DNA of 64,000 nucleotides from Adiantum capillus-veneris (Eukaryota > Streptophyta > Polypodiopsida > Polypodiales > Pteridaceae). Below are positions 21,805-35,007 of this stretch, in pieces. The number at the start of each line of letters is the position of its first letter. The first letter of the stretch is position 1. The DNA lies in assembly GCA_014529385.2 (NCBI GenBank), contig CM043968.1:27295013-27359012 (forward strand), read 5' to 3'. Made by a program: the position numbers and the translations under genes. The notes below the pieces were generated by a model. The model saw nothing but the letters and a program-made list of their open reading frames with translations. It had not been told where the DNA came from and made no database searches.

Positions 21805-23355
21805 ATGGCTGGATCACAGGACACTGCTCTTTACAATATCAAGAAGCTGGATGGAACCAATTTCCCATTGTGGAAGAAGCAGATTTGGCACGTGTTGGTA
21901 CAAAAGAAGCAGATAAAACCGATAAAGCTCAAGGGGATAAAACCAGAAGATATGGACGAAGATGAATGGAGTGAAATGGATGAATTGGCACTTTCTACCA
22001 TTATGCTGACTTTGGCAGAAAGCGTTTACTTCAATGTAGCAGACGAGATGTCGGCTTATCAAGCATGGTTAAAGCTGAGTGATCTTTATGAGAAGCAGAG
22101 TGCAGCTTCACAGGTATACTGGCTTAAGAAGCTTGTTGACTTGAAAATGAAAGAAGGGACACCTATGTCCAATCATCTGAATGAATTCAACACAATCTAT
22201 AGTCAGTTGTTAGCTCAAGGTGTCAAGTTTGATGAACCTGTTAGAGCTATGTTCCTGTTGATCACATTGCCGGAAAGTTGGGACACTTTTCGCACAGCTT
22301 TGAGTAATTCTGCACCTCCAGATGGTTTGAACATAGCAGGTGTAGAAGGAAGTCTGCTTACTGAAGAAACCAATAGAAAGACAATGGACAAAGGCAAAGG
22401 AACAGCCTTAGTTGTCAGGGGAAGGACCAAAGAAAAGTACAAAGGTGGAAAGAGGAATCAGTCTCGTAGCAAGTCCCGCAGTGCTAAAGGCAAGAGTGAC
22501 ATAGAATGCTACCATTGTGGCAAGAAGGGTCACATGAAAAGAGACTGCAGAGAATGGAAAGCAGAAAAAGGCAAAGAGAAAGCTGAAGACCATGGTGAGA
22601 AGAACAAGTCCTCAGTGAAGATTCAAGAAATAAATGTGACAAACACTGTTGCAGAGGATGACAGTCTAGTGTCAGGAGACATCTACTTCTTGAAAAATAC
22701 AATGGACTCAGCTCCTCTTACAGCATCTGATGGAAATGCACTGAGTGACTGGATTATAGACTCAGGGGCATCACTTCATGTGTCTCCAAACAAGGAGTGG
22801 TTTACCTCTTATGTGACCACTAAAGATCATGTTCGGCTAGGCAATGGGCAGATATGTGAGATCTTAGGTGTTGGAGATGTTCAATTGAAGTTTCAGAATG
22901 GCTCTTCTTTCACGTTGAAGAATGTGAGACATGTTCTCGCAATTACAAAGAGCTTGATCAGCACAGGTTTACTTGATGATGCTGGCTACATCACCACTTT
23001 TGGACAGAACATGTGGAAGATATCCAAGGGTTCTATGACAGTAGCACATGGAGTAAAGTCTGGAGGACTTTACATGATTTATGTATCAAATGTCTCTAAA
23101 AATGTAATCAATGTAACCGAGCAGCCGAACGTTTCTTTGTGGCATAGCCGGTTAGGACATATGTCCAAGAAGGGAATGGAAATCTTGTCTCGTTCTGGTT
23201 ATTTGCCTGGCTTTTCATTTAATGATTTTGAATTCTGTGAACATTGTCTGTATGGTAAGCAAACACAGCAGCCACATAAGCATAGAAGCAGTAGAAAAGA
23301 TACACAGCTGGCACTTGTTCATAGTGATTTGTGTGGACCTATGACTTGTTCATAA
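21805..23355 (+). CDS. Copia Gag-protease-partial integrase
   Basis: A single open frame of 516 codons. Residues about 10-200 are Gag (LDGTNFPLWKKQ at the start, UBN2-like). A CCHC zinc knuckle, CYHCGKKGHMKRDC, begins at residue 235. The protease active site DSGAS lies at 319-323. The Gag-pre-integrase zinc region (LWHSRLGHM about 445, then CEHC about 478) is complete. The first integrase Asp is seen in HSDLCGP (about 508), then the frame ends eight residues later at a deletion. Gag and protease could still be made from this copy. Integrase could not. Confidence 0.9.
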   Translation: MAGSQDTALYNIKKLDGTNFPLWKKQIWHVLVQKKQIKPIKLKGIKPEDMDEDEWSEMDELALSTIMLTLAESVYFNVADEMSAYQAWLKLSDLYEKQSAASQVYWLKKLVDLKMKEGTPMSNHLNEFNTIYSQLLAQGVKFDEPVRAMFLLITLPESWDTFRTALSNSAPPDGLNIAGVEGSLLTEETNRKTMDKGKGTALVVRGRTKEKYKGGKRNQSRSKSRSAKGKSDIECYHCGKKGHMKRDCREWKAEKGKEKAEDHGEKNKSSVKIQEINVTNTVAEDDSLVSGDIYFLKNTMDSAPLTASDGNALSDWIIDSGASLHVSPNKEWFTSYVTTKDHVRLGNGQICEILGVGDVQLKFQNGSSFTLKNVRHVLAITKSLISTGLLDDAGYITTFGQNMWKISKGSMTVAHGVKSGGLYMIYVSNVSKNVINVTEQPNVSLWHSRLGHMSKKGMEILSRSGYLPGFSFNDFEFCEHCLYGKQTQQPHKHRSSRKDTQLALVHSDLCGPMTCS

Positions 23356-25100
23356 TGGTTGAGGAGATTAGAAGAGTTGTCTTCCAAGAAGATGGACCTG
23401 CACGTGCAAGACAAAATGTCAGGGCTCAAGAGGAGCAAGGACAGGATAGAGTGGAACCACAGGTTGTGGCTGAGCCTGAGCCACCTATTGTGCGTAGATT
23501 TGGACGTGTCACGCGACCTCCTGATAGGTTTGTTCCATCTATGAACTATGTCATGTTGACTGATTGCAATGAGCCTTCATGTTACAAGGAAGCAGTGCAA
23601 ATGAAGGACTCCGGGAATTGCCAATTGGCCATGCAGTCAGAGATGACAACTCTGCATAAAAATAAGACATGGAAGCTAGTTAAATTACCACAAGGCAAAA
23701 AGGCTCTACCTTGTAAATGGGTTTACAGGTATAAGATCACCGCTCATGATAGTCAGCCAAAGTACAAAGCAAGGCTTGTTGCCAAGGGCTTTAAGCAAGA
23801 ACAAGGCATTGACTTTGATGAAGTCTTCTCTCCGGTGGTCAAGATGACTACATTGAGATGCTTTCTTGCATTGGTTGCCATATTAGATTTGGTGTTGCAC
23901 CAAATGGATGTCAAGACAGCGTTCTTGCATGGTGATTTAGATGTGGAAATTTACATGCAGCAGCCAGAAGGGTTTGTTGAGAAAGGTAAGGAAGACTGGG
24001 TATGCCAGTTGTTAAAGAGTCTTTATGGCTTAAAACAATCACCGAGGGCATGGTACCATAAATTCCACAAGTTTATGCTTTCTCAAGGCTACAAACGTAG
24101 TGAGTTCGATCACTGTCTATATACAAAGAAGGCTAAGGATGGTAGTTGGCTGATCCTTATTTTGTATGTGGATGACATGTTGATTGCTGGCAAGCACTTG
24201 GAAGAAATTTCAGCTTTGAAGTCAAAGATGGCAAAATCGTTTGACATGAAAGACATGGGTGAGGCAAGTCATATACTTGGTATGCGCATTGAGAGAGACA
24301 GATCAAAGAAGTTGATTTGGTTATCTCAAACAGAGTATATTGAGAAGGTTTTGCAACGTTTCAATATGGAGAAGGGAAAGGCACTGAGTGTTCCATTGCC
24401 ACCATATGTGAAACTTAGCAAACAAGATTGTCCTGTGTCTGAGGAAGAATAGGCTGAAATGGATAAGATTCCATATGCGTTTGCAGTGGGTAGTTTGATG
24501 TATGCAATGATTGCTACTCGCCCAGACATTGCATTTGTAGTGGGAGTAGTAAGTCGATACATGTCAAACCCAGGCAAGAAACATTGGGAGGCAGTGAAAG
24601 GAATATTGAGATACTTGAAAGCTACAAAGAGTATGCGTATATGCTACGGGAGTCAGGAGCTAAGTGTAAAGGGTTTTACAGACTCAGATTATGCAGGTGA
24701 CTTAGACAACCGAAGGTCTACGTCAGGGTATGTCTTTACATCGGCTGGTGGAGCAGTATCATGGCGTTCTAGATTACAAGATTGTGTTACTCAGTCTACT
24801 ACAGAGCCTGAATATGTTGCAGCATCAGAGGCATGCAAAGAATCAATTTGGCTTAATCGACTAGTAACAGACTTGGGAATCAAAGAAGAGATGCCTGTGT
24901 TATATTGTGATAGTCAAAGTGCTATACAATTGGCTCGCAATCCAGTTTATCACTCAAAGACAAAGCATGTAGATGTGAAGTATCATTTCATCAGGGAAAT
25001 GCTCGAGGATAAGCAACTTCAGCTTGTCAAAGTTCACACCATAGAAAATCCTGCTGATCTACTTACAAAAGGACTTCCCTCAGCATCTCTTGTATATTAG
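23331..25100 (+). pseudogene. Copia reverse transcriptase-RNase H with one in-frame stop
   Basis: This continues from the deletion in a different frame. It begins with the integrase-RT linker (RRFGRVTRPPDRF), then RT motifs PCKWVYRYK, KARLVAKGF, MDVKTAFLHGDL, SLYGLKQSPRAWY and the catalytic YVDD at 24165-24176. A TAG at 24450-24452 falls between RT and RNase H in the same frame. RNase H follows with DSDYAGD, TEPEYVAASEA, YCDSQSAIQLA and HVDVKYHFIRE, ending at 25100. The shift at about 23340 and the TAG make it non-functional as one polyprotein. Confidence 0.9.
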
Positions 25101-25146
25101 CTTGTATAGTAGCTTCTCTCACACTTAAAGTACCACATTGGACTTT

Positions 25147-25157
25147 AAGTGGGAGGT
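25147..25157 (+). promoter_or_regulatory. Polypurine tract of the copia element
   Basis: AAGTGGGAGG directly precedes the 3' LTR, the place where plus-strand DNA synthesis starts. Confidence 0.85.
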
Positions 25158-25348
25158 TGTTGGGGTATAAAGCCCAATGTGGTCGCCCAAGTAAGTGGGC
25201 GGGCCGCCAGGTATGTACACATATTCTTTTGTAAAACCTAATAAGAACTCACTATGCTCTACACATTACAATAGAGCGAGTTCACCATATCCTCGTGCTC
25301 TTCTTCTCGCACTCTCTCTTGCGTCGCACTTCCGCTCGTACTCCTTCA
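25158..25348 (+). repeat. Copia 3' LTR, 191 bp
   Basis: Same sequence as 20514-20705 with about four substitutions and one base missing from an A run. Confidence 0.95.
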
Positions 25349-25353
25349 CTCAT
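25349..25353. other. Target site duplication CTCAT, right copy
   Basis: Matches 20509-20513 exactly. Confidence 0.92.
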
Positions 25354-25500
25354 TGCCTCCTTTGTCGTTTCACATTTCTCATAAAATACCACATGTCAAT
25401 GAAATTGCTTGACAACATACCCAAATTTTGGAAAAACCAAAATAGAAATGGCTACACAATGCCGCTGAAAAAAGTGAAATTTCTCTCTCGTAGTAACCAC
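25354..25500 (+). pseudogene. Ty3/gypsy integrase fragment, right part
   Basis: With the copia insertion and one CTCAT copy ignored, the gypsy frame continues across the site from 20513. The GY motif of the SPFEIVYGY-type segment lies to the left, and PPLSFHISHK and a HTQILEK-type helix lie to the right. Stops are present. The similarity fades by about 25500. Confidence 0.6.
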
Positions 25501-26000
25501 CCTTGAATGTGTCTGCTGCTCATCGCCGGAGTCATGACCGAAATGATGAGTCATATTGTCTGATTGATGAGCCTATAACTTGCTCTTTCCCTCAAAGGAG
25601 AAACTGGAGTATTCTGGAGTCACCCATGTTTATGTATATGGTGCCGGGTGTCATTGTGTTTTGCTTCCTCAAAACATGTCTTTGTTCCATGGGAATTGCG
25701 TTATTATAGCTGAAGCTCTTTTCAGTAACTCTTTATACTACCTGGCAAAATAGTTGCTTTCTAGTCAACACTTCCAAATCTTTCTTTGATTATATGTTTA
25801 TTGGAAGGTAACTGGAATTTTTTATGTGAAATTTTTAATGACTAAAAAGTATTTTGCAAGGCATAAGCCTCTGTTTGTAAGTTAGTTTATATATGCCACG
25901 GAAGCTGCTATGAGGGGGAGTTGCTGATTTGAGACCAGATTGTTGATTTGCCGACTTCTGTCGAGCCCCACAATGGCTGTGTTATTAGTCCATTTGTAAA

Positions 26001-26031
<31 letters not shown>

Positions 26032-28400
26032 ACTAAATTCCATTGTTAGAATAGAAAGCAAGTTTGTTGTTCTAACCACTCAAGTTCTCATTTTACGAGG
26101 GTCATTGATACCAAACACTGCCTAATTTGAAGGTCATGTGGTCTCCCCGACCCATATTCGAATCCACCGTTTTGTACTTTGTTCAGATTTCACTGCATTT
26201 TACCTGGTAGTCATGTGAAAAATTAAAACGAGTGTTGTCTAGAATCCATGTATACATAATCATTTCATGGTAAATTAAAACGAATCGTTAACGGGAGGGT
26301 CTCCAAAATGAGCTTTGAGAGCACAAATCAGTATATTAATGATGATCATAGTGGGAATGTTGTAGCATTTATTCTAAATTGCATGGCTTGCTCAAGGTGA
26401 CATGAGCATGGAGGCTTCGGGTCCCTTGTGTAGCATGGCAGGCAATGACAAGCGCGCGGTGATGATGCAAAGATGGGCGCTTTCGAGGTGCAGGGTTTTG
26501 CCCTCTTGAGGGGGGCACCTGGCTGCTCCTCCCTCTTCCTTGACTTGTGGCAATGCCTAGCCCTTTATTTTTGGCCAAGGGAGGAGGCCCACCCTCCCTT
26601 GTCCCCCTTGGGAGAGACCTTGGTGGTCCAGGTCGCTTCCAGTGTCCGGGCTGGAGGTGCAAGTCATGTGCAGGCATCTCTTGGGCTTGGATCTTGCAGG
26701 GGGTTGGCTACCGCTAAAGGCCTGATCTACTGGTTCCATGGGTATGGTGGTTGTGTCGCGGATATCCGTGGGCATACAATGCTTAGATGCCCTCCTCTTT
26801 GCCTTGGAGGTCAGGGGCATGGGTCCTTGTGGTGGTGGTCAGGGGACTCATGGTGACAATCTCTCCCTCCTCAGATCTTCTTCAATGGGAGATGGAGCTT
26901 TAGGCTTCCGCCTTACGCGGTTTTGGGCCCCATTCTGCTCCGTATGATCAATGCAGTCTCCTTGTAATTCTTTTTTATGGCCATCACGGTGCAACCTTAA
27001 CACTAGTTTGAACTTTAGTGCAAGTTTGAACTTTGGTTCTTCCAAAAGAGAATCTCAATTGTCCTCTTGAGCCTCTTCTACAGCTTTGTCTAAGTATTTT
27101 GGGCGAAAAATCCTCCTTTTGAAATAAGGAACTCAATCCCCCTAAAAACACTCATAAAATTGCACTCTTTTTAAAGCAAGGTAACCTAAAGATATCACTT
27201 TGGCATGTTAAAACTTGTAAACCTCTCATTTTAAAGGAAAAAATAGATTATAAAATTCAACCTTTAAGAGTCCAAAAACTCTAGATCTAAGTGAAGAGAG
27301 AAGGGAAAAAGTCCGAAGGCATAAAAAAATTATGATCCTTATGTATTTGAATCTCGTATGAAAATATATATGATGTTCTATGTAAATATTAGAAAATAGG
27401 ATCAATTTGTTTGAAAAAGATTAAACATTTGCAAAATACATTAGGAGGAGCCCAAAAAGGAAGTGTGTATTTTAAGAATATGATTTTCAAAGATAACTTA
27501 AAGAAAAACGATGACAAGACTGAAAAAATTGAATGGAACTTAGGAAGGTAGCTCTTAAAGTGAAGACCTACACTTGAAAAGATCTCAATTCTTCAAAACC
27601 CGACTTAACACACACATGTCAGAACCCGTAGAGATGACCTGCCTTTTGTGCTTCTCCTCTAGAACTAAGTAAAACATGTTTACTATTTGTTAATGCTAGG
27701 GGTACATATGTTTATATGTTTATAGGTGCATTTGATCATCAACAAAGTAAACATGTCATTTATGTAATTGCATTGTATGAATAGTATCTGCATCATATTT
27801 AGGATAATTAGCATTGATGCTTGTGTTATAAAATAAGGGGATGACTTCTAAACCTTTTTGTTATTATTTTTAAGATTGAAGCAAATTCCTTGACAAGAGT
27901 AGAATTGGAGTTTTTGTAATCAATAAATTATGCATGATAAAGCTCCAAAATTGCACGATATGTAAAAATAAATATGCTAGATTGCATCCAAAATAAATTT
28001 GTAATTCCCTTGAAAAATAATTTTTCTTGCTTTTATAAAGCCTTTAAGTTTACTTTTGGATCATAGATTGCACAAAACAACATCGATTCTGTCAAAAGAG
28101 GTTTGCAAAAGTAAACTTTGCTCTGGCATTAAATCTAAGGCATTAGACGATGATTTCACCTTTTCAATCTATTACTAAGGGTTTTTAACCATGTAAAATA
28201 CAATCTCTTCAAGAAATTATAGCCGTTCCATGAGTTGCTTCAAATTTTAGTAATTTTCTAATTTTGGAACTTATCAAACATGAATCAACTATAACTATAT
28301 TCATTTTGAGATGGCAAAAAAATTGTGCCTTAACTTTACTAAAAAAAATTTAATTAAAAAAATCATATTCTTGAGTGTCCAATTGTTACCATATACATGT
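25501..28400. other. Intergenic, no gene recognised; GC-rich island at 26400-26950
   Basis: No protein motif is recognised. A (CA)n tract lies at about 25999-26028. About 26400-26950 is clearly richer in G+C than its surroundings and open on both strands, but the translations are low-complexity and match nothing I know. 27050-28400 is AT-rich and featureless. Confidence 0.5.
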
Positions 28401-28613
28401 GGTAGTGATGTGTGTGAAAAGACTAGGACTGCAAGAGCATTTTTTTCCCTCTTTAGGAGGTTTTCCCCCCCATGCATTGTATATACGCCCATCACTCTAG
28501 GGCTATCTATCTTTCCATTGCACACTAAGTAATACACTCTCTATTGTGTGCCTTAAGCTTCCTTCGTCTTCTCCAAGCTGTGTGTGTTTTTTTGCAACCC
28601 TAATTCCAACAAT

Positions 28614-28625
28614 TGGTATCAAAGC
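28614..28625 (+). promoter_or_regulatory. Primer binding site, tRNA-Met type
   Basis: TGGTATCAAAGC, two bases after the LTR end, is a one-base variant of the usual copia primer site. Confidence 0.8.
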
Positions 28626-28991
28626 AGGTTGTGTCCTCTCGTGCTTAGTCGCTAGCAACTCCAGCACACGCCTGCTCACTTTCTCCGATTTCAGTGAGCT
28701 TTGGCGAGCTTCACAGGTCGACAAAAAATTCGGGAAGGCTCATAGAGCTCAGTTTGCTCAGATTTCTGATGCAGGCTCATTTCAGCCTCCGTTTCTAGGT
28801 GTACACATGCAATTTTGTCATTTAGTGAAGAATTTTTGTTAGTGTCGTTTTTTGCATAACAGGTCCTATAGAGTCTACTGCAGGTTGTGCTATATAGCAC
28901 GTGCTGGTCTCACTCAGTTTCTCCTCATTTCGGGCAGTTTTCACATCAAGTGCAGACATTTTTCATGGTGATAACAACATAGATGTGTTCA

Positions 28992-29560
28992 AGATGTTTG
29001 CTACTGAGGACAAGTTGGATGGGGACAATTACCCTATGTGGGCTTACATGATGCAACATATTCTTGTGTCAAAGGGCGTCTGGAATATTGTGTAGTACAT
29101 TGATGTACGTCCTGGTTTTGAGGATGTAGGCGATGTTGAGGATGTTGCAAGTCTTGCTGCTATTAGAGTTGTTTTGCCTACAGTAGAACAAGCTCGTTGG
29201 GATGTGCAGGCTCATGGGCTTATTGCATTGTCTATGACTCACTCCTCACATTCGTTCAGCAAAATTTGCTATACAGGCTTGGGATATTCTGGCTGGTCTT
29301 TATGCAAGCCGTAATGTGGCAAAAGTGCTTTGTTGCGTAAAGAGATGGAATCAAAGATTATGCATGAGGATGATGATATGAACACTTTCCTGCTGGTGTC
29401 AAGGATATCAATGAGCAACTTATTTCTGCAGGTGAAGTCATTTTAAACAGTTCCCTTGTGCAGACTGTTCTTGGTGCCTTGCCAGATTCTTACCAGACTT
29501 TTGCTAGTACCTGGAGACTTATGACCCAGCATTGGTCTAGGCTGTGTGGACCTTTTAAAA
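28992..29560 (+). pseudogene. Copia Gag fragment
   Basis: MFATEDKLDGDNYPMWAYMM is the N-terminal Gag pattern (LDGxNYxxW). A TAG at 29093-29095 stops the frame. Downstream pieces (ARWDVQAHGLIALSM, then a change of frame and LPDSYQTF-like sequence near 29480) continue the UBN2-type Gag. It is non-coding as it stands. Confidence 0.75.
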
Positions 29561-29590
29561 CTGCTAAACCAAACATTGATTAGATCAATA

Positions 29591-31990
<2,400 letters not shown>

Positions 31991-31994
31991 TTTA

Positions 31995-33090
31995 TGTAAG
32001 TGTGTGTGTGTGTGTGTGTTTGAAATGGATGAAGTTACATTCAGTTACTAGCAGTACCTCTGTGTGTGTGTGAAATAAAAGATTTTGACTAGGGAGGTTA
32101 AGAGTAACCTCAATGAAGTTGTTAACAAGCCAAAAGGGATTAAGATATATATTGATAAAGTCCAAACATGCTTTTTGCTTTGAAGCACAATCTGATTCAA
32201 ACTCCGTTAGTATAAGGTCAAGGCATAAATTAATATCTTTAGTAACTATGATAAAGATTCCATTTGAGGCATCAAAAATCCAACAAAACTTGTGTTTGTG
32301 ATGTTTATTGGTGGGAAACAAAATGGGTAACTTGACAGTCTCGAGAGAATATCCAAGATTATTACAATATTAGCAATGTTATTAGTAACTTCAACAAGAA
32401 TTAACTTAAGCAAATAAAATTCACCACCACTAGATAGATGTAAGTGAGCGGCTTTCCAAGCAAGGTTTTTTCAAAAGAGAGTAAGGAAATTGACAGCTTT
32501 ATCAAGACCAACACAAACCAATTTAGGGCGGGTTTTTGAAATTTGAAGTTGAGGTCGGGTGTGATCCAGGTGCTATCAATAGATAGCCATTTATGTGGTA
32601 AAAGAGTTAGTTTTTGCATAAAACATTGTTAAAATAAATTGGTCTAGTCTAGTAGGATTGTCTTCTCAGGTGGAGAGTATTGACAAGGTCAGTCAAACAA
32701 CTTAATAAAGCTAGGGCAAGGTAGGGATTTTTTGGGAAAATTTTAATGTGATTCAGCCCTTTAGCCACATGATTTTATGGATTGTAGGATCATTAATTAC
32801 CTTGAGATCACATGTGCAAACATGCCTGCCTAGATCCCCAAGATCATCACAAAAAGTATTAAACTTATCACAAGCACATTCAGGGATAGTATTGTGATGT
32901 AGAAAGTCATTGTTGTAAAGTAAACTTTTAATAGGCTGATGATAAGTCCAGCCAATAAGGACATTATCTAACATTTTATGGTTGCCAAAAACTAAATCAA
33001 AACACTCACAGAAGATAGACTTGGGCAAAAGCCAATCCAAAAGTTCATTATGGTACAAACAGTGTATATAGATAAGATCTGCCATAGATG
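31995..33090 (-). pseudogene. Remnant of an uncharacterised family linked to reverse transcriptases
   Basis: Minus-strand fragments in changing frames appear in this order. First comes IGWTYHQPIKSLLYNN, then the Cys/His-rich CACDKFNTFC and HVCTCDLKVINDPTI, and KGLNHI (32980-32740). VGLDKAVNFLTL follows (about 32525-32482). Last is the segment from CWIFDASNGIFIIVTKDI to NPFWLVNNFIEVTLNLP (32290-32080). I recall this pattern (TYxxPI, Cys cluster, HVxTxDL, GLDKA, FWxxxxxxEVxxNxP) from the region just before the palm of an unusual eukaryotic reverse-transcriptase family in plants and protists. I cannot name it with certainty. The RT palm itself is missing: the sequence runs into TG repeats at 32075. 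It abuts the broken gypsy pol at about 33090. Confidence 0.45.
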
Positions 33091-34851
33091 ATGATACAAC
33101 CGTCCTGCTATCAACTGGAAGTTTTTTGTTTGTCGAATTGTTTGTTGTTTGGATCTGTTTTCCGTATTATCAAACTCACTTCCAAAGGAAAGAATGCTAA
33201 CAATTTTCTGAGACCATTTGGGTACCATTTCAATATTGAAAAGATAAGCATCTAGTATGTCATCATCTACTCCTTCAGGAGCTTCCCCATTGTGTATCCT
33301 TGAAAGATGATCCACTCGTAGATGGGTTTTACCCTTTTTGACCACCACTGTGAAGTCAAACTCTAGCATATAATAAACCAGCGTACAATCCTCCCTGTAT
33401 TGCATGGTTTATTTACCAGATAAAAAAGAGCTTGATGATCTGTGAAGAACACAAATTTGTTTGCGAGCAAATAATGCTGAAATTTCTTTACAGAATAAAT
33501 CATTCCTAACCCTTCCCGCTCGGTGGTTGTGTAGTTCTTTTCCGCACTGTTTAGCTGTCGGCTCGCATAGCAAACCGGAAAATCCATTGTTCCGTCTCCA
33601 GGTTGAGCCAGAATACTCCCGATGGAATATGCAGAAGCATCAATGTGAACATGGAATATCTTTTCCCAATCTGGTGCCTTCAGTACAGGTGCTGATATAA
33701 AGTTTTCCTTCAGCTTTTGGAATGAAGTTTCACACTCCTCGGTCCAATCGAAATTGACTAGAAAACGATACAGAGGTTGTGCGATAACCGCATACATGTA
33801 TATGAATCTTCGATAATATCCACAGTGTCCCATGAAGGATTGCACTTGTTTCGCATTAGTAGGCCTGGGTAGGTCTACTATGACTTTGACTTTGTCTAGG
33901 TCAGTGGTTATGCCATTTCTTGAGACAACGTGTCCTAAGATACGGCCTTGCTTAACCATGAATACACACTTTTCCAGGTTAAGACAGATTCGATATGTCC
34001 TGCATTTTTCAAAGACCCTTTGCAAATGGTCAATATGTTCCTCTCGTAGAAGAGAGTGTACACAAAGATCATCCATGTAAATTTCTAAGAATATTCTTAG
34101 GTATTCCTTGAATGCGTGAGTCATTAACCTTTGGAAGGTAGCTGGGGCATTAGTTAAGCCAAACGGCATAACTCGATACGCATAAATCCCCCATTCTGTG
34201 GCAAACGCTGTTTTGTGTTGATCCTCCCTTGCTATTGCCAGTTGGTTGTATCCTGAAAACCCATCGAGAAAGGAATAAGCCCGTTTCCCGGCCACTCGCT
34301 CAAGTACATGTTCTGTGATTGGCAAGGGATAATTATCCCTTATGGTGGCTACATTTACCTTTTTGAGGTTTACACACACTCGCAATTTTCCATTCTTTTT
34401 TGGGAACTACCACAATGGGTGACACCCAATCTGTATGTTTGATTTCATAGATGAATTTAGCTTCCATCAGTTTATCAATCTCCTCTTTGATTCGTTTAGC
34501 AAATGTGTCATTATAAGTATAAGGACGTTGTTTGCTAGGTTTTGCATCCGATTTCAAAAAAATTGTATGTTGGCATATCGATGGATCAACTCCTTTGAGG
34601 TCTTTATAGGACCATGTAAACACATCTTTATAATTCTTGAGAAGTTGTGTTAGCCGTTCTTCCTCTTCAAGCTCTAAATCGTTGGCTATATAGACCGGCT
34701 GAGGCTTTTCACCTGGTTCTGCGAGGTCTATCCTTTTTGCATTTTCTGGCCCATCGTAAGATTCTTGGTTGGTTCTTTCCCTGACTGGTGGTGTCATGAT
34801 GATTTTTCCGTCCTGGATAGTAAATTTCCGATAGTGTGACGGTACATTCAT
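33090..34851 (-). pseudogene. Gypsy A reverse transcriptase-RNase H
   Basis: 34851-34333 holds the protease-RT linker and first RT motif (WVSPIVVVPKK). A one-base change in an A-run near 34395 shifts to the next frame, 34385-33363, with FSGYNQ, MPFGLTNAPATFQ and the catalytic YMDD (about 34079-34068), followed by RNase H (HIDASAYSIGSIL, FTDHQALFYL). Another shift leads to 33405-33090, with the RNase H end (VDHLSRIHNGEAP) and the first residues of the integrase zinc region (IAGRLYHH). Integrase itself is missing. Confidence 0.88.
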
Positions 34852-35007
34852 GTTTTCCTTTTCTGACTCGATTTTACCATCACTATCTTCTTCAGTAGTT
34901 CATATCTCACGTAAAGACCGTTTCAGTTCTTGGTATTTCTGTTTACGCTCCAATTTGGTCTACTCTTGGTCTTTTGTTGTTTCTTTTTTTGATTTTTGAG
35001 ATTTTTG

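Larger units (their letters stand above)
20514..25348 (+). mobile_element. Ty1/copia retrotransposon, 4.8 kb, integrase-deleted, inserted in a gypsy element
   Basis: LTRs at 20514-20705 and 25158-25348, an initiator tRNA-Met primer site, a polypurine tract and a perfect CTCAT duplication define it exactly. It encodes Gag, zinc knuckle, protease, the N-terminal zinc-binding part of integrase, reverse transcriptase and RNase H, in copia order. The integrase core is missing and one in-frame stop lies before RNase H. The two LTRs differ by about four substitutions and one base indel over 191 bp, so the insertion is fairly recent but not fresh. Confidence 0.96.
28400..29590 (+). mobile_element. 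5' end of a second, truncated Ty1/copia element
   Basis: An LTR-like end (…CCTAATTCCAACA, 28611), a primer site and a degraded Gag follow in the right order. The LTR start is uncertain (about 28400). Similarity stops near 29560 and no protease, reverse transcriptase, integrase or second LTR is seen, so most of the element is lost. Confidence 0.72.

Noticed and set aside
26369-27045. Overlapping open frames on both strands in the GC-rich island
   Set aside because: High G+C makes stops rare. Translations are Pro/Gly/Arg-rich without any family pattern and both strands are open equally.
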